From positions 372,001 to 436,000 of the forward strand of contig NZ_NEVQ01000001.1 in the NCBI RefSeq assembly GCF_002261185.1: a stretch of 64,000 nt of DNA, given 5' to 3'. The notes under the pieces are model-generated. The model made no database searches. It saw only the letters and a list, made by a program, of their open reading frames with translations, and was not told the DNA's origin. Within the stretch, counting starts at the first letter, position 1. The number at the start of each line of letters is the position of its first letter. Position numbers and translations under genes: made by a program. The stretch is from Bordetella genomosp. 4. GTDB taxonomy: Bacteria; Pseudomonadota; Gammaproteobacteria; Burkholderiales; Burkholderiaceae_B. Positions 17,337 to 26,074 of the stretch are shown here, one piece after another.

Positions 17337-17485
17337 AGTGCGGTACATATCGGCTGTGCGAGCTCCCCTCAGATGGATTGCTGGTCAATCGGCGGAAAGA
17401 GAACTTTCTAGCATATCGAGGGCGAAACGGACATGGACCGCCACCGAGATGGCGAACCATGTCCGTTCATACTGGACGACAGGTC

Positions 17486-17953
17486 TTATTTCTTCATGGC
17501 CTCGTCGGCGCATTGCGCATCGAGATGTCCACCGGGCGCCCCAGCTACGCCAATGGCGCCGATGACTTCATCGCCCTGCTTGAGCGGCACGCCACCACCC
17601 AATAACAAGAATCCCGGGATGTCTTTCAGGTTGGCCGCGCCCGGGTTCTTCTGCGAGTTTTCCATCATGGCCAGCGTGGGTTGTTTGGCCGATGCTGATG
17701 TGAACGCTTTGGCGCGGCTCGCCTCGATCGTGTGCGGCCCGGCTTTGTCGGCGCGTGCAAAGGCTTGCAATTGGCCACTGCCATCGACGACGGCTGCGCT
17801 CACGGCGTAACCCTTGGCCTGGCAGACGGCAACGGTGTCGGTGGCGAGCTTCTGGGCATCTGCCAGCGCGAGTTTGTGTGTGGTGATGACGGCTGCATTG
17901 GCGGCTTGGGACAGGGCTGCGAGGCAGAGCAGGGCGAGGGTTTTGCGGATCAT
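17486..17953 (-). CDS. Exported GlcG/HbpS family haem-binding protein
   Basis: A 155-residue protein with a signal peptide (MIRKTLALLCLAALSQAANA) and the GlcG/HbpS (DUF336) fold: LALADAQKLATDTVAVCQAKGYAVSAAVVDGSGQLQAFARAD, TIEASRAKAFTSASA, LLLGGGVPLKQGDEVIGAIGVAGAPGGHLDAQCADEAM. Family members bind haem or corrinoids, or act as accessory subunits of oxidases. ATG 17953 is chosen because it begins the signal peptide. A perfect 18-bp palindrome lies 87 nt upstream, between this gene and the FixJ-type regulator gene. The gene is 262 nt upstream of the hydrolase/P460 unit on the same strand. Confidence 0.87.
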   Translation of the reverse strand: MIRKTLALLCLAALSQAANAAVITTHKLALADAQKLATDTVAVCQAKGYAVSAAVVDGSGQLQAFARADKAGPHTIEASRAKAFTSASAKQPTLAMMENSQKNPGAANLKDIPGFLLLGGGVPLKQGDEVIGAIGVAGAPGGHLDAQCADEAMKK

Positions 17954-18039
17954 GATGGTGTCCTTGGTCTGTGTAGTAACGACAAGAACAGTGTATTGAG
18001 ATACGTTGCGCGCCGGTATGCGCACGAGCACGCGCCGGT

Positions 18040-18057
18040 CTCCGTAGTGCTACGGAG
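18040..18057. promoter_or_regulatory. Palindromic operator, probably for the FixJ-type regulator
   Basis: CTCCGTAGTGCTACGGAG is a perfect 18-bp palindrome upstream of the haem-binding protein gene. A close relative, TCCGTA-CTGC-TACGGA, lies at 20222-20237 upstream of the sensor kinase gene, so both ends of the locus carry the site. Confidence 0.6.
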
Positions 18058-18059
18058 CC

Positions 18060-18677
18060 TCAGGCGAGCAAAGCAGCGTACTGACGTATCAGTTGCGCCA
18101 GAGACTGTGCTTCGAGTTTGGTGAAGACATTTGCTCGGTAGGTCTCGACCGTGCGGGGCGACAGGCCCAGTTCGCGCGCGATCTGTTTGTTGCTGACACC
18201 TTCGACGACACGCCGCAGGACTTCTTCCTCGCGGCCGGATAGTGTGCCCAGGCGCTCTGTAGCCTCGAGCGTGGCGGCGAGTTTTTCGCGGCTGGCAATG
18301 TGCTGACGTACGGCAGCCTGTACCGCGTCCAGAAACACATCGTCGTCCACCGGTTTTTGCAGGAACTCGACAGCGCCGGTTTTGAACGCACGTCGGCACA
18401 GATCGACGTTGGCGTGTCCCGTCAGGATGATGGTGGGCAGATCAGAGTGCGCGACGACTTGTTCGAGCACCTGCAGGCCGCTGATGCTGGGCATACGGAT
18501 ATCGAGAACCAGACAGCCGATTGCATATTGATGGCCTTGGGCGAGAAAGGCTTGCGGATCGCCAAACCCCTCACTGCGTAGCCCGACGCTCGAGAGCAGC
18601 ATCGACAGGCCGTCGCGTACGGCCTCGTCATCATCCACGATATAGACGAGCGGTGATTGATTGGAGTAGTCGTCCAT
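18060..18677 (-). CDS. FixJ/StyR-type response regulator
   Basis: A 205-residue regulator: receiver at 10-125 with the acidic cluster YIVDDDEAV, phosphoacceptor Asp59 in CLVLDIRMPSISG, Thr in IILTGHANV and Lys in FLQKPVDDD; then a LuxR-type helix-turn-helix (LSGREEEVLRRVVEGVSNKQIARELGLSPRTVETYRANVFTKLEA). ATG 18677 is preferred because upstream in-frame sequence overlaps the kinase gene. It follows the kinase stop by 20 nt. The TCCGTA-N4-TACGGA palindromes at both ends of the locus are good candidates for its binding site, implying control of its own operon and the haem-protein genes downstream. Confidence 0.92.
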   Translation of the reverse strand: MDDYSNQSPLVYIVDDDEAVRDGLSMLLSSVGLRSEGFGDPQAFLAQGHQYAIGCLVLDIRMPSISGLQVLEQVVAHSDLPTIILTGHANVDLCRRAFKTGAVEFLQKPVDDDVFLDAVQAAVRQHIASREKLAATLEATERLGTLSGREEEVLRRVVEGVSNKQIARELGLSPRTVETYRANVFTKLEAQSLAQLIRQYAALLA

Positions 18678-18697
18678 GGCGTAGTTACTTGGCTGCC

Positions 18698-20182
18698 TTA
18701 GCAGTGAGCTTCGTGTTGCTGTGGCGAGGTAGACACGCCCGCGTTTTGGCGTTCGGAGTACAGCGGCAGTGATAGTGTCGCACAGACGCCACCCGCTGCG
18801 TGGTTCTGAATATGCAGGTGCGCATCCATGGTGCCCGCCAGGGTCTCGCACAGCGTCAGGCCGAGCCCCATGCCTTGAGCCCGCGTGGTATAGAACGGAT
18901 CGAAGATTTTCGGCAGCTTGTCGGCGGGTATTCCAGGACCATTGTCACGCACCACGAATTCGTAGCGTGATTGGTGCACACGACCGCGGATATCTAGCAG
19001 GCGAGCGCCCGCCTGTGTAGCGAGCGCATCCGCAGCATTCTGTACCAGATTGTGCAGAATCTGCTCTAGCGCGACGCGGTCACCTAGCGCGCGTGCACCG
19101 GGGGCGTCATTGGTCCAGCTGATTCGTATGCCGGCTCGCGCCAGTTCGCTTTCACGTAAGAAACGCAGTGAAGCGATCAGGTCATCCGGGTTCAGCGCCG
19201 AACGTTGAGCAGGTTCTCCATGCGCCATCACGGCGCGCAGACGCTCGAGTATTTCGGCTGCCCGACGTGCCTGACCGGCGGTCGCCTGCAAAGCTCGGCG
19301 CACCTGAGGCTGCTCCTCAGGGTCGTCGAGCAAGCGTTGAGCAGCGCCCGTTTGCGCCAGGATAGCCGTCAATGGCTGGTTGAGTTCGTGGGCAATTCCC
19401 GCCGCCATTTCTCCGAGGGTGTTTAGCCGCCCGATTGCGGCCAAGCGTGATTGCTCCCGTTCACGCAAGGCGTAGGCTCGCGCACGTTGCCACAATGTCC
19501 AACCCGCAACCAGTGCGGCGCTGGTCAAGGCCCAGGCCAGCCAAGCCATCCACGGCCAAGACGCCGGCGTCAAGATCTGAACGGTATGCAGGATAAACGG
19601 CTGGCTTGCCGCACCTAGGGGTTTGCTGCGCTGTAGTACAAGGCCCATTGAGTTTTGCGGCGATGCTGAACTCAGTAGGTTGAGCTGCCCGGAAGGTAAC
19701 GATAGCTTGACGGCGCTGAGCGTAAGGGGAATATCTTCGCGCCCCAGCAATTTCTGTGCATTGAGCTGGATACTCCAACCCGAAGGATCAACGAGCCAGT
19801 AAGAGGTGGCGGCATTTCCCGGTAACACGACAGGGTGGTTGATCTGACGGGCTTGTGCCAAGGCGTCCGCCATTCCACTTGGTGACGGGGAACTGCCATG
19901 CCATGCGTCCTCGTTCAGCCGTCCGATCGCCTCCAACTGCGGCAACGCAGGTTGCAGGCTGGGAAACAGCCGCTCAGGCGCAGGAGGGTGCGATAGCGCT
20001 GCCAAGGTCGCGAGCACGGCCTCGTGCTGCACGGCCTTTTGGCTGAGCATGCGGTGCACGATGCTCGTATCCTGGACGAACCGATCGCGCTGGCTGGCGT
20101 AGTCCTGCAAACCAATGCCGACGACGCCGAGAATGAGGAGCAGCAGCCATATCAGGGCCGGCCGCATGAAAGATCGGGGCAT
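18698..20182 (-). CDS. Membrane sensor histidine kinase (FixL/DctB-type)
   Basis: A 494-residue kinase with membrane segments at about 10-25 and 210-232 enclosing a periplasmic domain of about 185 residues. The cytoplasmic kinase core is of the HPK4 type: phospho-acceptor His265 in EMAAGIAHELNQPLTAI, the N box ILHNLVQNAADAL, G1 RDNGPGIPADKLPKIFDPFYTTRAQGMGLGL and a final CATLSLPL. The AHELNQPL signature and the FixJ-type partner encoded 20 nt downstream define the system. The sensed signal is unknown; there is no PAS domain that I can recognise. A palindromic site lies upstream at 20222-20237. Confidence 0.9.
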   Translation of the reverse strand: MPRSFMRPALIWLLLLILGVVGIGLQDYASQRDRFVQDTSIVHRMLSQKAVQHEAVLATLAALSHPPAPERLFPSLQPALPQLEAIGRLNEDAWHGSSPSPSGMADALAQARQINHPVVLPGNAATSYWLVDPSGWSIQLNAQKLLGREDIPLTLSAVKLSLPSGQLNLLSSASPQNSMGLVLQRSKPLGAASQPFILHTVQILTPASWPWMAWLAWALTSAALVAGWTLWQRARAYALREREQSRLAAIGRLNTLGEMAAGIAHELNQPLTAILAQTGAAQRLLDDPEEQPQVRRALQATAGQARRAAEILERLRAVMAHGEPAQRSALNPDDLIASLRFLRESELARAGIRISWTNDAPGARALGDRVALEQILHNLVQNAADALATQAGARLLDIRGRVHQSRYEFVVRDNGPGIPADKLPKIFDPFYTTRAQGMGLGLTLCETLAGTMDAHLHIQNHAAGGVCATLSLPLYSERQNAGVSTSPQQHEAHC

Positions 20183-20221
20183 AGTGCACAGGATTATGGC
20201 ACTGGAACGCGGGTCTTACAC

Positions 20222-20237
20222 TCCGTACTGCTACGGA
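20222..20237. promoter_or_regulatory. Second palindromic operator upstream of the sensor kinase
   Basis: TCCGTA-CTGC-TACGGA, 39 nt upstream of the kinase start and about 117 nt before the TauE/SafE start. Same half-sites as 18040-18057, with one mismatched inner pair. It could serve either divergent gene. Confidence 0.55.
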
Positions 20238-20292
20238 ATGGCGGCCTCTCGACTAACATGCTGTCCGAACATCAACCAGTTGGAGCGCCGTG

Positions 20293-20349
20293 ATGACCCG
20301 TCATATATCCCCGGTAGCGTTGCCCAAAGCCTATGGCGAAGAGCCCTGA
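20293..20349 (+). CDS. Possible 18-codon leader peptide or displaced N-terminus of TauE
   Basis: A short frame, MTRHISPVALPKAYGEEP then TGA, with GGAG 8 nt before its ATG. Its stop ends 5 nt before GTG 20355, where the permease starts in another frame. It could be a coupled leader peptide. It could also be the true N-terminus of the permease separated by a frameshift or a sequencing error, because the GTG itself has no clear ribosome binding site. Confidence 0.35.
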   Translation: MTRHISPVALPKAYGEEP

Positions 20350-20354
20350 CCGCT

Positions 20355-21086
20355 GTGGAGAATTATGTCTACGTGCTGGTCGTTGCGCTGATTGCGGGTG
20401 CGTTCAGTGGCGTGGTGGGTACGGGATCGTCTCTAATGCTGTTGCCGGTATTGGTGCAGTCGTATGGGCCAAAGGCTGCCATGCCTATCATGGCGATGGC
20501 GGCCATCATGGGCAATCTGTCACGCGTCATGGTCTGGTACAAACAGATCGACTGGCGGGCGACGTTTGCCTATGGTTTGCCTGGTATTCCCGCGGCGGCG
20601 CTGGGCGCACATACGCTGCTAGCATTGCCGGCGTGGGTGATCGACGCGACCCTGGGATTTTTCTTTTGGTGCATGATTCCCATTCGGCACAAGCTGCGGC
20701 AACTGCAGTACCAAATGTCGTTGTTTCAACTGGGTGTATGCGGTGTTGTGATTGGTTTTTTGACGGGATTGGTGCTTTCCACCGGGCCGCTGAGTATCCC
20801 GGCATTCACTGCCTATGGGCTTAGCGGCGGGGCATTTCTGGGGACCGATGGCGCCACGTCAGTGCTGCTGTATATCAGCAAAGTGAGCACGTTTTTCGCT
20901 CAGGACGCGTTGTCCATGCAAACGGCGCTGCAGGGCGTGTTGGTGGGGGCTGGCATCATGCTCGGGACCGTTGCCAGCAAACCTCTGGTGCTGCGGCTTT
21001 CGTCAAACGCCTTTGCCCTCATGGTCGATGTGTTGCTCTTCGTCTCCGGGGCTGCGCTGTTATATAGCGCATGGTCGCATGGGTAA
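20355..21086 (+). CDS. TauE/SafE family sulfite/sulfonate exporter-like permease
   Basis: A 243-residue membrane protein with seven to eight hydrophobic segments and the TauE/SafE pattern of two related halves: VALIAGAFSGVVGTGSSLMLLPVLV in the first and GVVIGFLTGLVLSTGPLSIPAFTAYGLSGGAFLGTDGATSVLLY in the second. Members export sulfite, sulfoacetate or other organic anions; the substrate here is unknown. GTG 20355 (VENYVYVLVVAL) is the most reasonable start within the frame, which stays open upstream as far as 20115 through sequence that overlaps the kinase region. A short ORF with a good ribosome binding site in another frame ends just before it. Confidence 0.8.
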   Translation: MENYVYVLVVALIAGAFSGVVGTGSSLMLLPVLVQSYGPKAAMPIMAMAAIMGNLSRVMVWYKQIDWRATFAYGLPGIPAAALGAHTLLALPAWVIDATLGFFFWCMIPIRHKLRQLQYQMSLFQLGVCGVVIGFLTGLVLSTGPLSIPAFTAYGLSGGAFLGTDGATSVLLYISKVSTFFAQDALSMQTALQGVLVGAGIMLGTVASKPLVLRLSSNAFALMVDVLLFVSGAALLYSAWSHG

Positions 21087-21146
21087 AGCCATGCGACGGT
21101 CCTTGATCAGCGTGTGGTAGTCGACCAACGAGTCAGAGGATAAGCC

Positions 21147-21194
21147 CCCGGGACGTAGACTAGGCACACGAATGCCATCGACTAACGTCCCGGG
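21147..21194. terminator. Hairpin between convergent TauE and hppD genes
   Basis: The perfect 10-bp arms CCCGGGACGT (21147-21156) and ACGTCCCGGG (21185-21194) enclose 28 nt. There is no T-tract, so intrinsic termination is uncertain, but the position between converging genes fits. Confidence 0.5.
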
Positions 21195-21205
21195 CGCTAC
21201 TTGCC

Positions 21206-22282
21206 TTAATCCGTCGACAATACGCCGCGGCGCACTTGGTCGCGTTCGATGGATTCAAACAGCGCTTTGAAATTGCCCTCGCCAAAGCCGCTATCGCCCT
21301 TGCGTTGGATGAACTCAAAGAACACCGGGCCTAGCAAGGTCTCGGAGAAAATCTGCAGCAGCAAACGGCGCTCTCCACCCTCGGACGTACCGTCGAGCAA
21401 AATGCCGCGCGATTGCAGCTCTGCTGTGGGCTCGCCGTGAGCAGGCAGACGGCCTTCCAACATCTCGTAGTACGTCTCGGGCGGTGCAGTCATGAACTTC
21501 GTGCCTTGGGCTTTCAAGGCATCCCAGGTCTTGATCAGGTCGTCGGTCAGAAATGCTACGTGCTGGATACCTTCGCCGTTGAACTGCATCAGGAATTCTT
21601 CGATCTGGCCGGCGCCCTTTGAAGACTCTTCGTTCAAAGGGATGCGGATCATGCCATCGGGCGCCGTCATGGCCTTCGAGGTCAGGCCGGTATATTCGCC
21701 TTTGATGTCGAAGTACCGGATCTCGCGGAAATTGAAGAGTTTTTCGTAGAAATCGGCCCAATACGCCATGCGGCCACGATAGACGTTATGGGTCAGGTGG
21801 TCGATGATCTTCAGGCCGGCGCCCACGGGGTGGCGGTCTACGCCATCGATGAATACAAAATCGATGTCGTAAATCGACGAGCCTTCTTCGAAACGGTCGA
21901 TCAGGTAGAGCGGCGCGCCACCAATGCCCTTGATGGCAGGCAGGCGCAGTTCCATGAAGCCGGTATGAATCTCGACCGGCTGAGCACCCAGTTCCAATGC
22001 CCGCTTGTGAGCCTCTTGCGCGTTGCGCACGCGAAACGCCAAGCCGCATACAGAGGGGCCGTGCTCGGCCGCGAAGTAGGCCGCGGGGCTGTGAGGCTCG
22101 TTATTGACGATGGCGTTGATGCCGCCTTGGCGAAACAGGGAGACTGCCTTGGAACGATGGTTCGCGACTTTGGTAAACCCCATGCTTTCGAGCACCGGCT
22201 CGATGACGTTGGGCGTGGGCGAGGCGAACTCGATGAACTCAAAACCCATGAGTCCCATGGGATTGTCGAAAAGGTCTGCCAT
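21206..22282 (-). CDS. hppD: 4-hydroxyphenylpyruvate dioxygenase
   Basis: A 358-residue non-haem Fe(II) dioxygenase that converts 4-hydroxyphenylpyruvate to homogentisate in tyrosine breakdown. The ligand triad is visible at the family's positions: His162 (IIDHLTHNV), His241 ([11 protein letters not shown]) and Glu323 ([29 protein letters not shown]). The two vicinal-oxygen-chelate halves and total length match the bacterial enzymes. ATG 22282 gives the common [21 protein letters not shown]-terminus. No homogentisate dioxygenase gene is adjacent. The gene is monocistronic in this window, converging with the TauE/SafE gene. Confidence 0.97.
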   Translation of the reverse strand: MADLFDNPMGLMGFEFIEFASPTPNVIEPVLESMGFTKVANHRSKAVSLFRQGGINAIVNNEPHSPAAYFAAEHGPSVCGLAFRVRNAQEAHKRALELGAQPVEIHTGFMELRLPAIKGIGGAPLYLIDRFEEGSSIYDIDFVFIDGVDRHPVGAGLKIIDHLTHNVYRGRMAYWADFYEKLFNFREIRYFDIKGEYTGLTSKAMTAPDGMIRIPLNEESSKGAGQIEEFLMQFNGEGIQHVAFLTDDLIKTWDALKAQGTKFMTAPPETYYEMLEGRLPAHGEPTAELQSRGILLDGTSEGGERRLLLQIFSETLLGPVFFEFIQRKGDSGFGEGNFKALFESIERDQVRRGVLSTD

Positions 22283-22669
22283 TTTCTGGCTCCTGAATGT
22301 GCAAATGGTGAATGTGAAGCTTGCGATGCAGCCGATTCACATTGGGGGCGCACAGGGGCGGCCCCGCACGCTGCGCGCCAGGTAGTCGCCAATCAAGAGT
22401 TGAAAACCCAGAATTTTCATAATGGTGGGGTTACAGAAGGATGCAGAGACGTTTAGGGTCTCAATCTGACTATACTCCACATCTGCCATGTCCTCTGGGC
22501 GCTATCGCGCTTTCGGCCTGGAGACGAGAAATGTTTTCCGGGGATAGAAACTGCAGACGCAGCGCCAGAAGTCGTGCGATAAGTTGGCTCAACTTGCTGA
22601 TAGTAAAGAGAATTTTATGGCCGGACGACGCGATCTCCTCGGAATCGGATCCTATAGCGACCGTCATCT
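22283..22669. other. Intergenic region between divergent hppD and bestrophin genes
   Basis: About 390 nt without a convincing gene. It must hold the promoters of both flanking genes. An 81-codon plus-strand frame from 22441 overlaps the bestrophin start, has no family features and is not credited. I see no clear operator. Confidence 0.6.
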
Positions 22670-23581
22670 ATGATCGTCAGACCTAGACAAAGCTGGTTTC
22701 GGCTGCTGTTCATTTGGAACGGCTCGGTATTGCAGTCGATCATTCCGCAACTGTGCTTCATTGCCGCCATCAGTGGTGTCGCGGTCGTGACCCACGGAAC
22801 GATTTTCGGGGAAAAGATTCCGCTCAATACCACGCTGTTGACGTTGTTCGGCCTGACGCTGGCGATATTCCTGGCCTTTCGTAACAACGCCAGCTATGAG
22901 CGTTACAACGAAGCGCGGCACATGTGGGGCAATCTGCTGATCGCGTCGCGTACGTTGATGTCGCAGATACTGCGTTACGCGCCTGATTCCGCCTCGCACA
23001 GGCATCTGGCGGACGCGCTGATCGCAAGTATCTATGCACTGAAACATCAGTTGCGCGATACCGATCCTGCACAGGATCTGCGCCGCTTGCTGGGTGATGA
23101 GCGGGCGCGGGCGGTGTTGGGAAAACAATACCAGCCCATCGCGCTATTGGACCAGATACGCGGCCGCCTGGCGGCCTTGCACAGTGCGGGCAATGTCTCG
23201 GATACCGAACTATGGATGCTGGATGCGCAGCTAAACGAGTTAGGCAAAGCCATCGGGGGGTGTGAGCGTATCGCGTCCACCCCCATCCCATATGCGTATG
23301 GCGTACTTTTGCACCGGACGATCTACACGTATTGCGTCATGCTGCCATTTGGTTTGGTGGATGCGGCTAATGTGTTCACGCCGCTGCTATGCGTGTTTAT
23401 CTCGTATACGCTCATTGCCTTGGAAGCCATTGCGAACGAAGTGAGCGAGCCTTTTGGCCTGGCGCCTCATGCGCTGGCGCTGGATGCCATGTCGAGGGGG
23501 ATCGAACGCACCGTGCTCGAATTGTGCGGCCGCGATTTGCCGCCGGAGATCAAGCCGGATCAGTTTTATCGGCTGACTTGA
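22670..23581 (+). CDS. Bestrophin-like family membrane protein
   Basis: A 303-residue protein of the bacterial bestrophin (UPF0187, YneE) family, which form pentameric chloride or cation channels. Recognisable are the N-terminal MIVRPRQSWFRLLFIWNGSVL, the LTLFGLTLAIFLAFRNNASYERYNEARHMWGNL block that is the family's best signature, and the LEAIANEVSEPFG segment before the soluble C-terminal domain ending in LPPEIKPDQFYRLT. Four hydrophobic segments are visible. The ATG at 22670 gives the conventional N-terminus. The DyP peroxidase gene follows after 88 nt, but a shared role is not evident. Confidence 0.9.
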   Translation: MIVRPRQSWFRLLFIWNGSVLQSIIPQLCFIAAISGVAVVTHGTIFGEKIPLNTTLLTLFGLTLAIFLAFRNNASYERYNEARHMWGNLLIASRTLMSQILRYAPDSASHRHLADALIASIYALKHQLRDTDPAQDLRRLLGDERARAVLGKQYQPIALLDQIRGRLAALHSAGNVSDTELWMLDAQLNELGKAIGGCERIASTPIPYAYGVLLHRTIYTYCVMLPFGLVDAANVFTPLLCVFISYTLIALEAIANEVSEPFGLAPHALALDAMSRGIERTVLELCGRDLPPEIKPDQFYRLT

Positions 23582-23669
23582 CGTGCGATGTTCTCTGGTA
23601 TGGTTGCGCCGGACAGGTAGCCTCTTGGTATCACTTGGTCTATTACTTATCTAAGAAATTCTTCAATCC

Positions 23670-24614
23670 ATGACTAGTAACAATCCTCAACCCCAAGCTG
23701 TCACCTGTCCTCTCACACGGAGTGCAATTTTCCTTGTCGCGACGCTAGGAGAAGCCAGCGAGGCAGACAAGATTCGCGCATTGTGCGGAAATCTCGCTGC
23801 ACTGGTGCGCTCAGTAGGCAAGCGTGTGCCAGATGGCAAATTGTCCTGTGTGCTCGGTTTCAGCTCAAATGCCTGGGATACCTTGTTCGGTCACCCGCGT
23901 CCGGCGCAGCTGCATCCTTTCCGTGAGTTTCACGCCGACAATCGCCATGCACCCGCGACACCTGGGGACCTGCTGTTTCATATTCGTGCCGAGCAGATGG
24001 ATTTGTGCTTCGAGCTGGAGACGCAGATTCTCAATCAGTTAGGCGCGGCGGTGACCGTGGTGGACGAAGTCCAGGGTTTCCGCTATTTCGATATGCGCAG
24101 CATGGTGGGCTTCGTCGACGGTACCGAGAATCCGGAAGGGCAGGACGCCGTGGATTTCGCTTTGATCGGTGACGAAGATCCCGAGTTTGCCAATGGCAGC
24201 TATGTGCTCGTGCAGAAATACCTGCATGACATGGCGGGCTGGAATGCACTGCCTGTGGAGACTCAGGAACGCATTATCGGCCGCACCAAGCTATCGGATA
24301 TCGAGCTGGACGACTCGGTCAAGCCCTCGTCGTCTCATAGCTCGCTGACCACGCTGACCGAGAACGGCGAAGAAGTCAAAATCTTGCGCGAGAACATGCC
24401 GTTCGGGCGACCTGGCGCAGGCGAGTTCGGCACTTACTTTATTGGATATGCCAAGTCCCCAGCTCCTATTGAGCAAATGCTGGAGAACATGATTGTCGGC
24501 CGGCCTGCAGGCAATTACGACCGTCTGCTGGACTTCAGCCGCGCCGTCACGGGCGGGCTGTTCTTTGTGCCTTCGGCGCCATTGTTGGAGGAATTGGAAG
24601 AGCGGCAAAAATAA
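23670..24614 (+). CDS. Dyp-type peroxidase (YfeX-like)
   Basis: A 314-residue haem peroxidase of the dye-decolourising family, close in layout to E. coli YfeX. Catalytic Asp150 is in MVGFVDGTENP (the GXXDG motif), the proximal haem ligand is His223 in PSSSHSS, and the conserved Arg240 follows in EEVKILREN. Further matches are GSYVLVQKYLHDM and GTYFIGYAKSPAPIEQMLENM. There is no signal peptide, so it is cytoplasmic, or exported in an encapsulin, although no encapsulin gene is nearby. A strong hairpin directly after the stop codon ends the transcript. Confidence 0.94.
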   Translation: MTSNNPQPQAVTCPLTRSAIFLVATLGEASEADKIRALCGNLAALVRSVGKRVPDGKLSCVLGFSSNAWDTLFGHPRPAQLHPFREFHADNRHAPATPGDLLFHIRAEQMDLCFELETQILNQLGAAVTVVDEVQGFRYFDMRSMVGFVDGTENPEGQDAVDFALIGDEDPEFANGSYVLVQKYLHDMAGWNALPVETQERIIGRTKLSDIELDDSVKPSSSHSSLTTLTENGEEVKILRENMPFGRPGAGEFGTYFIGYAKSPAPIEQMLENMIVGRPAGNYDRLLDFSRAVTGGLFFVPSAPLLEELEERQK

Positions 24615-24615
24615 A

Positions 24616-24635
24616 GGAGACGAACGCTCGTCTCC
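24616..24635. terminator. Hairpin terminator after the DyP peroxidase gene
   Basis: GGAGACGA-ACGC-TCGTCTCC is a perfect 8-bp stem with a 4-nt loop, starting 2 nt after the stop codon. Only a short CTT follows, so it is a moderate terminator. Confidence 0.65.
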
Positions 24636-24688
24636 CTTGTGACTGGCCCCGTCGTGGTTGGCGGGGTTAGCATTTGCACGTGTTGCTG

Positions 24689-26074
24689 TTACTTCATCGG
24701 ATGTGCCAAGTCATCCGCTAATAACGCGATGCAACACGCAGCCGAAGCCTGTACTGCCCGCGCCGGATCTGTCGCCATGGCCAACGCTTGCGTGGCGGCA
24801 TGGGCTGGTTCGGCGCCGTATTGGCTTTGCACCCAATCTACCAACAGCGCCGACAATGGCAGGCGCTCGGCGAGTGCCTGCGGCGCCAGGCGCTCAATGG
24901 CTCGTTGTGCGGCGTCACTCCCGGTGATGGCGGCAAGTGCGTCCGAGCAACTCTCAGAAAATACGACCTCGTACAGTGAGTCGATGTGCGCCTGCATCCG
25001 CGATGAGTGGACGTGCAGTCCCTCTGCACTGTGCCGCAATGCGGCCGCAGCGGCATAGACGTGACGCCATAGAGGCGCCCACATGGAAAGCTCAGCCTGC
25101 CATTCTCCCAAGGCCCGCTCATGAGCCTGCGGCATTGCCGAAAGCAGGTTTGCGGCGATGCCTGGCACGGGCTGCGTCTGCGCAATGGCCTGCATGCAAT
25201 AGACGGCATTGCGCTTATGTGGCATCGCGCTGGACGTTCTGCCCCGAGGTGCCTCGGTCAGCTCTCCGACCTCGAACTGCGACATCAACGACCAGTCTTT
25301 CGCGAGCTTTGCCAGGCTGCCTGCGCAGACAGCTGCTTCCATGGCGAGCCGCATCCACGTATCGCGTTGGGTGTGCCAACTATGGCCGCAAGCCGTCAAG
25401 CCGAGTTCGGAGGCCAGCGCACGTTCTACACGCTGGGCTTGCTCGCCTAAGGTAGCGCGATTGCCTACAGCCCCGCCTAGTTGCACACACAGCGCGTGTT
25501 CGGACAGAGCGCGTAGTTGTTCGATGCTGCGCTGTATGGCGCCAGCGGATTGCGCACATTTCAATCCGAAACTGGTGACCTGAGCAGGTTGTAGCAGGCT
25601 GCGCGCCAGGATCGGCGTGTGCGCGTGGGTGCGAGCCAAGGTGCGCAAGGCAGCATGTAATCCGGTCAGCTCCTGCAACAGTGCTGATAATGCTGTCTTG
25701 GTCAATAGAGCATGCGCCGTGTCGACGGCATCCTGAGTCGTGGTGCCCCAATGCAAATAGGGCACGGCGTCCTTCGCATGCTGCGCCAAGAATGCCCGTA
25801 ACGGATCCACCAACCCTATGCCCAGTGCGCCCGTACGCTGCGCGCGCTCGACGAAGGCGGAGCGCTCCAGCTCGACATTGGCGCATGCGTGAGAAATGGC
25901 CGCTGCTGCGCTGGCGGGAATGAGCCCGCAAGCCGCTTGCGCGCGGGCCAGCCCGGATTCAAAATGTAGCAGCGCATCGAACCATTGTGCATCAGTAAAC
26001 AGCGTGGCGCTGCCGTTCGGGGTCAGGCTTTCTTCGATCAGGGATGCCATCATGGCAGGCTGACCCGCGGTCAT
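24689..26074 (-). CDS. pcaB: 3-carboxy-cis,cis-muconate cycloisomerase (PcaB-like)
   Basis: A 461-residue member of the fumarase/aspartase superfamily. PcaB cycloisomerises 3-carboxy-cis,cis-muconate in the protocatechuate branch of the beta-ketoadipate pathway. Landmarks: DPLRAFLAQHAKDAVPYLHWGTTTQDAVDTA (catalytic His region) and the signature loop RGRTSSAMPHKRNA. The ATG at 26074 overlaps the stop of the upstream Bug gene as ATGA, giving translational coupling; starts at 26053 or 26050 are alternatives. Other pca genes are absent and a Bug receptor gene precedes it, so a related cycloisomerase or lyase reaction on an imported acid should also be considered. Confidence 0.82.
   Translation of the reverse strand: MTAGQPAMMASLIEESLTPNGSATLFTDAQWFDALLHFESGLARAQAACGLIPASAAAAISHACANVELERSAFVERAQRTGALGIGLVDPLRAFLAQHAKDAVPYLHWGTTTQDAVDTAHALLTKTALSALLQELTGLHAALRTLARTHAHTPILARSLLQPAQVTSFGLKCAQSAGAIQRSIEQLRALSEHALCVQLGGAVGNRATLGEQAQRVERALASELGLTACGHSWHTQRDTWMRLAMEAAVCAGSLAKLAKDWSLMSQFEVGELTEAPRGRTSSAMPHKRNAVYCMQAIAQTQPVPGIAANLLSAMPQAHERALGEWQAELSMWAPLWRHVYAAAAALRHSAEGLHVHSSRMQAHIDSLYEVVFSESCSDALAAITGSDAAQRAIERLAPQALAERLPLSALLVDWVQSQYGAEPAHAATQALAMATDPARAVQASAACCIALLADDLAHPMK

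Noticed and set aside
22441-22686. An 81-codon ORF between hppD and the bestrophin gene
   Set aside because: It overlaps the bestrophin start, lacks a ribosome binding site and has no conserved pattern.
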